The notes under the pieces are model-generated. The model made no database searches and was not told the DNA's origin. It saw nothing but the letters and a program-made list of their open reading frames with translations. DNA of 64,000 nucleotides from Martelella alba. Lineage in GTDB: Bacteria > Pseudomonadota > Gammaproteobacteria > Enterobacterales > Enterobacteriaceae. Made by a program: the position numbers and the translations under genes. The stretch covers positions 23,662 to 87,661 of the forward strand of contig NZ_SZPQ01000025.1 of assembly GCF_005217455.1 (NCBI RefSeq). The letters are read 5' to 3'. This document shows, in pieces, positions 57,357-64,000 of this stretch (position 1 is its first letter; the number at the start of each line of letters is the position of its first letter).

Positions 57357-58463
57357 ATGAATGATTTTTTCAGGCTGGATTTATTCAAAATGGCCGTGTC
57401 CGCTTATTTTTGGATTAATATCTTTATTGTATTGTCGTCCACTTTTATCATCTACTTTCTGGTCAGTAAGATAATTAACATCATCGGCAAGAAAGCGGCC
57501 AACTGGAGCCAAGATCGGCACAGATCGGTATACCATATCTTTGTGGCGATGCTGAATAATACTAAACGATTTTTAATATTAATTATCGCTTTCTTAATCA
57601 GCCTTAATTTTATCAATATGTCAGGGAACTGGCATCATGCCATCGCACAAGGCTGGTTCCTGGTTTTGGCAATTCAGATTGCCATCTGGCTGGATAGCGG
57701 CATTAATCTGTGGCATCAAAATATGATGCTCCATCCCGATTCGCTGCGTAATCCGGTGGCAATGGTGATTCTCGGCCTGATGTGCAGGGCGCTTATCTGG
57801 AGTGTGATGCTGCTGTCGATATTAGCCAACGCCGGCGTGAACATCACCGCCCTGGTGGCCAGTCTCGGGGTGGGCGGCATCGCCATTGCGCTGGCCATAC
57901 AAACGGTGCTCAGCGATGTGTTCGCCTCCCTGGCCATCGGGTTCGACAAGCCCTTTGTCATTGGCGATTTCATTGTATTCAACGACATTGCCGGAACGGT
58001 GGAACATATCGGCCTGAAAACCACGCGCATCCGGAGTCTGAGCGGCGAGCAAATCGTTTGCGGCAATGCCATTTTGTTGCAGCAGACGATACACAATTAT
58101 AAGCGCATGCAGACGCGGCGGATTGTCTTCACCTTCGGCCTGGCCTATTCCACGCCGCCGGAAAAACTCCGGCTGGTGGGCGACATGCTTAAAAAGGTCA
58201 TTAACGAGGTGGGACGCACGCGTTTCGATCGCGCGCATTTTCTCTCTTTTGACAACTTCCGGCTGACATTTGAGGTGGTGCATATTGTTGATAGCGCCGA
58301 CTACAATACGTATATGGATATTCAGCAAGAAATCAATATCCGATTAATGGAAGAGCTGGCCGCCATGGGCATCAAGCTGGCCATTCCCACGCAGAATTTA
58401 TTGTTTCCCGAAGACATACCCGCGCCCCTTACGGTGAGGCAAGACGCGGGACGGCCAGGTTGA
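57357..58463 (+). CDS. MscS-family mechanosensitive ion channel
   Basis: The product is 368 residues. Four to five N-terminal membrane helices lead to the pore-lining helix VASLGVGGIAIALAIQTVLS with the Gly/Ala packing pattern of MscS, followed by the beta domain (FVIGDFIVFNDIAGTVEHIG) and the mixed C-terminal domain. Compared with E. coli MscS (286 residues) it has extra N-terminal helices, as in the YbdG/YnaI-like branch. It would open under membrane tension and protect against osmotic downshock. The start has AAAAGGAGAA. It stands alone as a single gene. Confidence 0.9.
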   Translation: MNDFFRLDLFKMAVSAYFWINIFIVLSSTFIIYFLVSKIINIIGKKAANWSQDRHRSVYHIFVAMLNNTKRFLILIIAFLISLNFINMSGNWHHAIAQGWFLVLAIQIAIWLDSGINLWHQNMMLHPDSLRNPVAMVILGLMCRALIWSVMLLSILANAGVNITALVASLGVGGIAIALAIQTVLSDVFASLAIGFDKPFVIGDFIVFNDIAGTVEHIGLKTTRIRSLSGEQIVCGNAILLQQTIHNYKRMQTRRIVFTFGLAYSTPPEKLRLVGDMLKKVINEVGRTRFDRAHFLSFDNFRLTFEVVHIVDSADYNTYMDIQQEINIRLMEELAAMGIKLAIPTQNLLFPEDIPAPLTVRQDAGRPG

Positions 58464-58470
58464 CGCGCCG

Positions 58471-59040
58471 TCAAGTTCTGCCCCATAGACGCGCCATCGT
58501 CAACGCGATAAAGGCTTCCAGTTTGGGCGATTGCCACCGTTCGGGAAGATAGAGCAGATTCATCGGTCTGGGCAGCGGCGCATAGTCGGCGAGCACGCTG
58601 ACCAGCCGGCCGGCGGCGATATCCTCTTTGAGCAATAATTCGGCGTGCATAAGTATGCCGAAATCCGCCAGCGCGGCCCGCCGGGCGCCCTCTCCGGAAT
58701 CAAGTCTCAGGCGGGAATTCACCGGCACGCTGATTTCCCCGTCCGGCCCTGACAACGTCCAGTTGTGATTGCTGTCCCATTGACTAAAGCCTATGCAGCA
58801 ATGACCGGTCAATTCCACGGGGCTGACCGGCGTGCCGTGTGCGGCCAGGTAAGCCGGCGAGGCGGCCAGCAGTAAGCGGTAATCAGGCAACCGCCGACAG
58901 CGTTCGTAAAATAGTCTCCCGGCCTCGGTCAAACCTTGACGTCGCGTGGTGCGGTTTAAAAGCGTTACCTGCAATCGCTGCTCCAGATAACGAATATGCT
59001 TGCCCACCATGGTGGGGGACAAACCCAATTGTTCCGCCGG
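58471..59040 (-). pseudogene. LysR-family regulator, 5'-truncated and internally deleted
   Basis: The remaining frame begins inside a LysR helix-turn-helix (AEQLGLSPTMVGKHIRYLEQ), with the first 25-30 codons missing at about 59040. It runs to FYERCR and then jumps directly to RLPDYRLLLAASPAYLAAHG, which is normally about 90 residues farther on, so most of effector subdomain 1 is gone. The C-terminal part to residue end ALTMARLWGRT is intact. An ATG within the helix-turn-helix would yield 185 residues, but without a complete DNA-binding domain. It is nonfunctional as a normal regulator. Confidence 0.8.
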
Positions 59041-59933
59041 GCGCGATGCAGGTCCGTATGACGGCGGCAGGGTTGAACTTTGCCGACATTTATCGCCGCA
59101 AAGGACATTATGTGTTGCATGACCAGCCGCCGCATATTGGTGGTTATGAGGGCGTCGGCGCCATTATCGCCCTGGGCGCGGGGGTAACCGGCTGGCAACT
59201 GGGGCAACGGGTCGGATTCGCCGATGTGCCTTTCAGTCACGCCACGCGTATCAATGTGGCGCAGGAGCGCGCGTTGGCGCTGCCGGACGAGCTTGGCGAT
59301 AGGGAGGCGGCGTCGGTTCTGTTGCAGGGCCTGACCGCGCAATACCTCATCAACGACAGCGTGCGGGTCTGTGACGGCGACAGCGTGGTGGTGTTGGCGG
59401 CGGCCGGCGGCGTGGGCCGGATCTTAACGCGTATGCTGACGGCGCGCGGCGCGCGCGTATATGCGCTGGCGTCTTGCGCGCAAAAACAGGCTGTCGCGCG
59501 GGACAATGGCGCCATCGCCGCGATGTCCTATCAGCAGGATTGGGTCGGCGAAATCCGCTCGCTGACCGGCGGCGGCGTTCGTTATGTTTTTGATTCCGTG
59601 GGCGTCACTTTGCGGCAAAGTCTCGCGGTACTGCGCGCCGGCGGCCGGGTGGTTTCTTTTGGCATGGCTGGCGGCGATACGCCGGCCATCCGGGCGGGCG
59701 ACTTGCTGATGGACTCCAAAGGCGTTATCGGCGCCGATCTCTGGACTTACCTGGACAGTGGCGACGCCCGCCGGGAACGGGCGCAACGCTTGTTCGACAG
59801 CCTGCGCCAGGGCGAGTTTTCGCTGCCGCCCACCGACGTTTTTTCCTTGGAAGCGGGCGCTGACGCGCATCGGCGGCTCGAGGATCGGGCATTTGCCGGC
59901 AAGGTGGTGCTCGTGAATGATAAAGGGGATTGA
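59041..59933 (+). pseudogene. NADPH:quinone oxidoreductase, 5'-truncated
   Basis: The sequence from about 59041 encodes most of a zinc-independent MDR-family quinone oxidoreductase: VRMTAAGLNFADIYRRKG, GGYEGVGAI, LLQGLTAQYLINDSV, the nucleotide-binding AAAGGVGRILTRM, and a normal C-terminus. The first 25-30 residues of the family (start Met and first strands) are missing. The open frame continues upstream only because it reads the antisense strand of the truncated LysR gene. The junction at about 59040 is shared with that gene, so one deletion removed both 5' ends and their promoters. Residual expression by readthrough is possible. Confidence 0.75.
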
Positions 59934-59998
59934 TGAGTTGGTAATGATTATTAATACCATTACTTGATCGGATAATTCCTACCTGTTAATGTGTTTTT

Positions 59999-60075
59999 GC
60001 CCCTAGCAGAGCTAACGCCACACCAGGTGAGCGCCGGAGATAAGCGCCGGAAGGGGCGCCCCTTTCCCCCGTCCG
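59999..60075 (+). ncRNA. Candidate structured RNA, copy B
   Basis: The closing stem GCCCCT/AGGGGC (59999-60004 and 60052-60057) encloses GCAGAGCTAACGC, a CAC/GTG mini-hairpin and GCCGGAGATAAGCGCCGG, the same order as copy A. Upstream TTGATC (59964-59969) and a TTAAT-type -10 would place a start near 59999, but they are weak. Downstream GGGGCGCCCCTTTCCCC may form a terminator-like hairpin. It sits between the quinone oxidoreductase remnant and the hcxB homologue. Confidence 0.35.
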
Positions 60076-60148
60076 GCGGGATATTCGCAGCCGGGTGTGC
60101 CGGCGCCGAACGCGCAGGCCGCTCCCGTCCGCCGGTGTTCGCCGCGGA

Positions 60149-61222
60149 TTAACGCCGGACGCGCGCCAACTCGTCCGCCGGCATGCCGGCCCGCAGGGCG
60201 GCGTCGCATATGGCGTGCCAGCTTCCCGCGTCAAGGGGAATGCCCGAAACGGCGCGCGCCTGGCGATTGGCGTGTTCCCATTCGCCGGGTACCTGAATGG
60301 ACGCATCGCCGGACTGCGGCGAGCGCTTAACCCAATCGATAAAGGCTTCGGCTTCCCGTTGCATGGCCGGCGCCGCGAAGGCGGACGGGTCGAGTATCAG
60401 GGTCGTCATGCCGTTGATGATCGCGTCCGCGTTTTGCTGTAAGGTCTGCTGGTGGGTGGTCAGTCCGCCGGATAAGGCGCCGCCTAAAATTTCGCACAAT
60501 GTCGCCAAGGCATAGCCTTTATGCTGGCCGAAGGCGAGCAGGGCGCCCAGCGGCGGGGTCTGCATCACGCCGGGGTCAGTCGTCGGCCGGCCGTTGTGGT
60601 CAATCAGACACCCTTCCGCCACGGGTTGCCCCTTGTGCCAGGCGACGCGTGTTTTGCCAAAGGCGATAGCGCTGGTGGCGAAATCGAGTAGCAGCGGCGG
60701 ATGCCCTTCCCGAGGGAAAATCACGCAAAATGGATTGGTGCCGAACCGACAGTCGGCGCCGCCGAAGGGGGCGACCATCGGGATGCCCACCACGTTGACG
60801 AAATGAAGCGAAATCAGACCCGCCGCGGCGCACTGCTCCGCCCAGTAGCCAATACGGCCGATGTGGTGGGCGTTATGCAACGCCACGGCGGCCAGGCCGG
60901 CCGTTTTTGCCCGGGCTATGCCAAGTTCCATCGCCTCGAACGCCGCCACCTGGCCAAAGGCGTGGTTGCCATCCAGCGTCAGCACGGCGCCGGCGTCGCG
61001 CACCACGCGGGCGTGCCGGTTCAACTGTAAAGTCCCTTGTTCCAGCGAGCGGATGTAGCTTGGGATCATGCCCACGCCGTGGGAATCATGTCCGGCAAGG
61101 TTGGCGGCCACCAGATGGTCGGCCACCAGGCCGGCCTCCCTGGGCTCGCTCCCGGTATGGCGAAACAGCGACTCGATAAATGCATGAAGATCTTGTGCCT
61201 GGATATGCAACGTGCCATTCAC
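60149..61222 (-). CDS. hcxB: Hydroxycarboxylate dehydrogenase B (YbiC) homologue
   Basis: The product is 357 residues of the Ldh2 NAD(P)-dependent dehydrogenase family and follows E. coli YbiC/HcxB closely along its length, including NLAGHDSHGVGMIPSYIRS, HNAHHIGRIGYWAEQCAAAG, FATSAIAFGKTRVAWHKG and IPLDAGSWHAICDAA. HcxB reduces 2-oxoacids such as hydroxyphenylpyruvate and oxaloacetate-like substrates in vitro. It is a distant paralogue of the dehydrogenase at 51958. The start has an AGAGGGAAT site. It is a single gene with no operon partner. Confidence 0.93.
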   Translation of the reverse strand: MNGTLHIQAQDLHAFIESLFRHTGSEPREAGLVADHLVAANLAGHDSHGVGMIPSYIRSLEQGTLQLNRHARVVRDAGAVLTLDGNHAFGQVAAFEAMELGIARAKTAGLAAVALHNAHHIGRIGYWAEQCAAAGLISLHFVNVVGIPMVAPFGGADCRFGTNPFCVIFPREGHPPLLLDFATSAIAFGKTRVAWHKGQPVAEGCLIDHNGRPTTDPGVMQTPPLGALLAFGQHKGYALATLCEILGGALSGGLTTHQQTLQQNADAIINGMTTLILDPSAFAAPAMQREAEAFIDWVKRSPQSGDASIQVPGEWEHANRQARAVSGIPLDAGSWHAICDAALRAGMPADELARVRR

Positions 61223-61487
61223 TGTGGTATTCCCTCTTTATCTCTCCTGAAAAATCTATCGTCGCATTCCTGTGCCGTTCTTGCCAGTGGCAAAGTGCCA
61301 GAGCCAGACGGGTATTAGAGGTAAAAAGGCGGCGCTACCAGGGCATCGTCCCGTTGATGGGTAAGCACCCTGGTTTGGTCGGGCATAGGGCGAAACGCCA
61401 TCGGCATTGAACTGGAAGAAGAACGACTCCTGTAAACTCAGCAGGAACGGGAAAAATTAGCCCCTGGCGGGGCTGTATCTTGGAGCG

Positions 61488-61742
61488 TCAACTGTTCTGG
61501 ACGGCATCCGTACAGCGTCGCCAGTTTTCGCGTGTTTTTCCCTGGGGTGTTGAGTCCACAGATTCCCACTGTGAAACAGCGGATTGTGTGGTTTCGAGTT
61601 TCTCGGCCGCAACATACTCTGACAGCCCAGAGTGAATACGCCAGGCGGACAAAAGGCTGACGTTCCGTTTGATAGTGATGGACACCACTTCAGCGGGTAC
61701 TGTTTCGTCGTCGTGCTCATCGGCTTGATAGGGAACATCTCC
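61488..61742 (-). pseudogene. Remnant of an XRE-type helix-turn-helix regulator
   Basis: The minus-strand frame from 61742 reads DDETVPAEVVSI and then a helix-turn-helix segment with SAWRIHSGLSEYVAAEKLE and TTQSAVSQWES, typical of antitoxin-like XRE regulators with a short N-terminal arm. It stops soon after the helix-turn-helix (DAVQNS), lacks a proper start codon (only GTG pairs within the frame) and has no ribosome-binding site. It is probably a degraded fragment left by an earlier element at this tRNA site. Confidence 0.5.
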
Positions 61743-61756
61743 CTAACTTCAGGCAT

Positions 61757-61785
61757 AAAAAAACCAACCCTAACAGGTTGGTTTT
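61757..61785 (-). terminator. Intrinsic terminator of the original tRNA-Pro transcript
   Basis: On the minus strand AACCAACC and GGTTGGTT form an 8-bp stem with a six-base loop, followed by seven T residues. It lies 12 bases downstream of the displaced tRNA 3' end, where the host tRNA gene would have terminated before integration. Confidence 0.85.
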
Positions 61786-61797
61786 CTTGAGGTTGTT

Positions 61798-61846
61798 TGG
61801 TCGGCATGAGAGGATTTGAACCTCCGACCCCCGACACCCCATGACG
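61798..61846 (-). other. Attachment site: displaced 3' end of tRNA-Pro (GGG)
   Basis: The 49 bases on the minus strand match the 3' part of enterobacterial tRNA-Pro(GGG) (proL), from the anticodon loop (CATGGGGTG) through the T-arm (GGTTCAAATCC) to GCCGACCA. Sequence farther right cannot form the 5' half of a tRNA. This is the chromosomal 3' fragment displaced by site-specific integration. The intact tRNA gene should lie at the far end of the element, outside the window. Confidence 0.88.
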
Positions 61847-61974
61847 ACGGGCTAAAACAAGCGGAACCCGCGCCAGCTCTGGATTATAGGTCATTCGACT
61901 GGACAAACAAACAGTACAAAAAAGACAAATTTGACTCCATATACATCAATAACTTAGGTATGGGTTTTTCCCCT

Positions 61975-63156
61975 CTAACTAACCTTGATTTCGGCATGTG
62001 GAACCTCGACCCAATCGACATGGTTTTGCGTATAAATTCGCGTTGATTTTGCATCGCTGTGTGCCATTCTTGCCTGAGGATCCATCCCCTGAATTTTGTA
62101 TAGATGAGCGGCCAGCGCCCGTATCTCATGAAATGTCGGTCGTTCCGAAATAGGCAAATTGGCAGCAATGCCTAGTTGATCGCGTAGCGCTGAAAATGCT
62201 CGGCTTAGGTAATCGGGTGCTACTTGCGTCGGGTGCTGTACCTCTTGGCTGATAGGGTTACTGTTTTTTTCTGGTAGCCGGTGAACTACAAACGGACTGG
62301 CGATATTATCACGACTCTCGTCGATAATGGTCTTTAGGGCTGTCCCGATGGGGATGGCCACATGCGACGCCTCTTTTTTCTGGACCTTTTGCCGATGAAT
62401 ATAGAGAGTCCCATAAATTCCATCGCGAGGAATTTCGTACCAGACACATCCGCAAACGCCTTCTTTCGGTGCTGGTATGGAATAGCGAATCCGTGAGACT
62501 TCGAGCCTTGCTTGAGTGGTTTGTAGAGCCAGATCCATTGCCACTTGAAGCCACAAATCAGCCGCGGCATGTATCTGTTGGAATTCTTTCAGTGACAAGC
62601 GCCTGCGTTTTTTTCCAGCAACTCGTCGCATCTTCTTCCTGGCGGCAGGATTATCAAACATCAAAGATTCATCGACCGCATAGCTGAATATCTTTTTGAG
62701 AAAACTAATTTTTCTATTCTGCACATTTGCTGATGAATCAGCATGATATTGCAGAATATAATTGTTTACGTGTTCAAGCTCAATATCACAAGCAGGGGTG
62801 TCTTTGAAAAATTCCTTCATTCTTATCGCGTCATTTTTCCAATCAGCGAGGGTATTCGCCGCGGGCCTATCATTTTCTATTGCCCGCTCTAGCAAGTTGT
62901 CAATATAAATCGATAACGGTTTAGCCTCTCCCTGCGCACCACCAGATTCCCGCAGTAATGATTTAACTGTGATGGCGTTATTATGCCGCATCAGATTGTT
63001 ATATTCTCGCGCTATGGCTATAGCCACCGCGCGATCTTTACCTAAATCTTTTTTCTTTCCAGTGACCAACACAAAGCGATAAGCCTGCTTATCTTTATCG
63101 TAATAGAGATAATCTGGCAGTTGCCGATATTCTCTCCTTCGCGGCCTAGCAGCCAT
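61975..63156 (-). CDS. int: Tyrosine-recombinase integrase (phage/island type)
   Basis: The product is 393 residues. It has an N-terminal arm-binding region, a SAM-like core-binding domain (about 75-170) and a catalytic domain with R217 (QARLEVSRIR), H343 and R346 (HEIR), H366 (MAHSD) and the nucleophile Y375 (TRIYTQN). This is the lambda/P2-like integrase pattern. Its 3' end lies about 130 bases from the tRNA-Pro fragment, the usual place for an integrase using a tRNA site. The GGGAG ribosome-binding site lies just after the excisionase stop, so it is last in a leftward operon. Confidence 0.93.
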   Translation of the reverse strand: MAARPRRREYRQLPDYLYYDKDKQAYRFVLVTGKKKDLGKDRAVAIAIAREYNNLMRHNNAITVKSLLRESGGAQGEAKPLSIYIDNLLERAIENDRPAANTLADWKNDAIRMKEFFKDTPACDIELEHVNNYILQYHADSSANVQNRKISFLKKIFSYAVDESLMFDNPAARKKMRRVAGKKRRRLSLKEFQQIHAAADLWLQVAMDLALQTTQARLEVSRIRYSIPAPKEGVCGCVWYEIPRDGIYGTLYIHRQKVQKKEASHVAIPIGTALKTIIDESRDNIASPFVVHRLPEKNSNPISQEVQHPTQVAPDYLSRAFSALRDQLGIAANLPISERPTFHEIRALAAHLYKIQGMDPQARMAHSDAKSTRIYTQNHVDWVEVPHAEIKVS

Positions 63157-63158
63157 AA

Positions 63159-63371
63159 TTACTCCCTAATGAGTTCACTGACCCGCTGGGAAACAATAGA
63201 GTCAACTCCCCATTTTTCAGATGAGTAAACCCATACCGAGGTGTCGATAATTTTTCCACGCAAAAGGCCATCCCTGACCCAGCGTTTTATTGTGCGTAAA
63301 TCAGGAATGGAATCCTCCTCAAATTCACGACGGCTCCATAAGCTCGCCTTCATTAATTTTCCGGTCGCCAT
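63159..63371 (-). CDS. xis: Excisionase-like DNA-binding protein
   Basis: The product is 70 residues with a winged-helix MerR/Xis-like segment (IPDLRTIKRWVRDGLLRGKI) and a short tail. Its size, position two bases before the integrase start and shared orientation fit a recombination directionality factor. A strong ribosome-binding site (GGAGGAATAG) precedes the start. It would bend DNA at the attachment site and bias Int towards excision. Confidence 0.8.
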   Translation of the reverse strand: MATGKLMKASLWSRREFEEDSIPDLRTIKRWVRDGLLRGKIIDTSVWVYSSEKWGVDSIVSQRVSELIRE

Positions 63372-63374
63372 TAT

Positions 63375-63656
63375 CTATTCCTCCGCATGAACCAGCAGTG
63401 CTGGGTTTAAAATTCGTTTCGGATCACCCAGAATGAACACACGACGATTAAACCCGTCTGGATCTGTCCGGCTCGACTGGTCTTGCAATCGACGGCGACG
63501 CGCCTTGTCTTTGCAACACGCCAAACACATCCGACCGTTTACGTAACGCACCCGGCCATGCCCCGGGCGATCGCATTCCGTACCGATATAGAATTTATCG
63601 CCGGCGGCCACGGCGGCAGTGTGGTCCGTTTTCAGGGTTGAGATATCGATAGCCAT
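63375..63656 (-). CDS. Small phage-type protein with cysteine/histidine cluster
   Basis: The product is 93 residues of unknown function. A central segment ECDRPGHGRVRYVNGRMC followed by LACCKDKARRRR resembles the C..GH..RYV..G.C..C zinc-binding motif found in many small phage proteins. The start was set at 63656 (MAIDISTLKT), which shares one base with the stop of the next gene upstream. It lies three bases before the excisionase gene, in the same operon. No domain assignment is possible. Confidence 0.65.
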   Translation of the reverse strand: MAIDISTLKTDHTAAVAAGDKFYIGTECDRPGHGRVRYVNGRMCLACCKDKARRRRLQDQSSRTDPDGFNRRVFILGDPKRILNPALLVHAEE

Positions 63657-63985
63657 TATTCCTCCGTTGCGCTGGTGGCTGGTGGAGGGTCGTCCGGAAA
63701 CGCCGGATGTGGCGTCCAGTGAGTGTGATATCCTGGCCAATCGCTATCATTTGGCGTACCAATCCACGCCGGTTCTCCCAGCCATCCGCCATATTCCAAA
63801 TCCAGTGCCCACCAAACAACCGGCCCGAACTCTTCATCCCATTTATCCAGCGGCCGCGCGACCGGCTCCGCCAGGGCATCAGAGAAATTGACGGCAACCA
63901 AGCGGCCGCCGGCCAGTTGTGTACCGGCATTAACGACTGGTTCCTGGCCGTCAGGGTACTCAACAACGTAGGTATATCGGCTCAT
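63656..63985 (-). CDS. Hypothetical phage-region protein
   Basis: The product is 109 residues, acidic and rich in Trp and Pro (EFGPVVWWALDLEYGGWLGE, TPHPAFPDDPP), with no recognised domain. A strong GAGGAGG site precedes the ATG, which supports expression. The stop overlaps the next gene by one base, placing it in the leftward xis-int operon. The operon probably continues beyond the right edge of the window. Confidence 0.65.
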   Translation of the reverse strand: MSRYTYVVEYPDGQEPVVNAGTQLAGGRLVAVNFSDALAEPVARPLDKWDEEFGPVVWWALDLEYGGWLGEPAWIGTPNDSDWPGYHTHWTPHPAFPDDPPPATSATEE

Positions 63986-64000
63986 CGGTCATCCTCCTCG

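Noticed and set aside
58839..59040. N-terminal extension of the quinone oxidoreductase frame
   Set aside because: This part reads the opposite strand of the truncated LysR gene and does not resemble the start of any oxidoreductase.
61816..62046. Small plus-strand frame crossing the tRNA-Pro fragment
   Set aside because: It translates tRNA antisense sequence and attachment-site DNA and has only a TTG start without a ribosome-binding site.

Overview
The window looks like a chromosomal segment of a GC-rich member of the Enterobacterales. Gene order and protein sequences of the core blocks follow Escherichia coli closely: nuoG-N, elaB-menFDHBCE, yfaY, nrdAB-yfaE, ubiG, gyrA, rcsC, rcsBD, micF-ompC. 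Short palindromic repeats, decayed genes and several extra gene clusters suggest a relative of Sodalis or the Pectobacteriaceae. That placement is inference and was not tested by any search.

Layout. Positions 1-7450 hold the membrane arm of NADH dehydrogenase I (nuoG tail to nuoN). Positions 7687-15732 hold an iron-regulated iron-uptake operon of the FetMP/P19 type: FTR1 permease, P19 protein, DUF2318 membrane protein, two FtsX-like permeases, an ATPase, a thioredoxin-like lipoprotein and a c-type cytochrome. A Fur-box match lies just upstream. Positions 16062-25051 carry elaB, the menaquinone operon menF-D-H-B-C-E and yfaY. An MFS transporter is followed by the class Ia ribonucleotide reductase genes with their ferredoxin (nrdA-nrdB-yfaE, minus strand), then ubiG and gyrA in divergent orientation. 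The Rcs phosphorelay genes rcsC, rcsB and rcsD come next, then a second MFS transporter and a DUF4186 gene.

Positions 42726-46341 hold a palindromic repeat, a MicF small-RNA homologue, OmpR boxes and two tandem general porins. Positions 46630-55939 hold the most interesting accessory block. It contains a sulfonate/taurine-type ABC importer with two candidate binding proteins, an HcxA-like dehydrogenase, a malate/(sulfo)lactate-type dehydrogenase, a D-cysteine desulfhydrase/L-cysteate sulfo-lyase homologue, an Asp/Glu-type racemase and a Cbl-like LysR regulator. Together these suggest uptake of a cysteate-like sulfonate, racemisation, and release of sulfite, controlled by sulfur status.

Positions 55987-61742 are patchy: a proline-rich repeat protein, a 25-residue hydrophobic ORF, an MscS-type channel, a LysR gene and a quinone oxidoreductase gene that have both lost their 5' ends at one deletion junction, an hcxB homologue, and an XRE regulator remnant. 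Two copies of an unexplained stem-loop element (56770-56832 and 59999-60057) show compensatory base changes, and the first has promoter and terminator signals at the right places. From 61798 to the right end is the left edge of an integrated prophage or island in a tRNA-Pro gene, with integrase, excisionase and two small phage-type genes.
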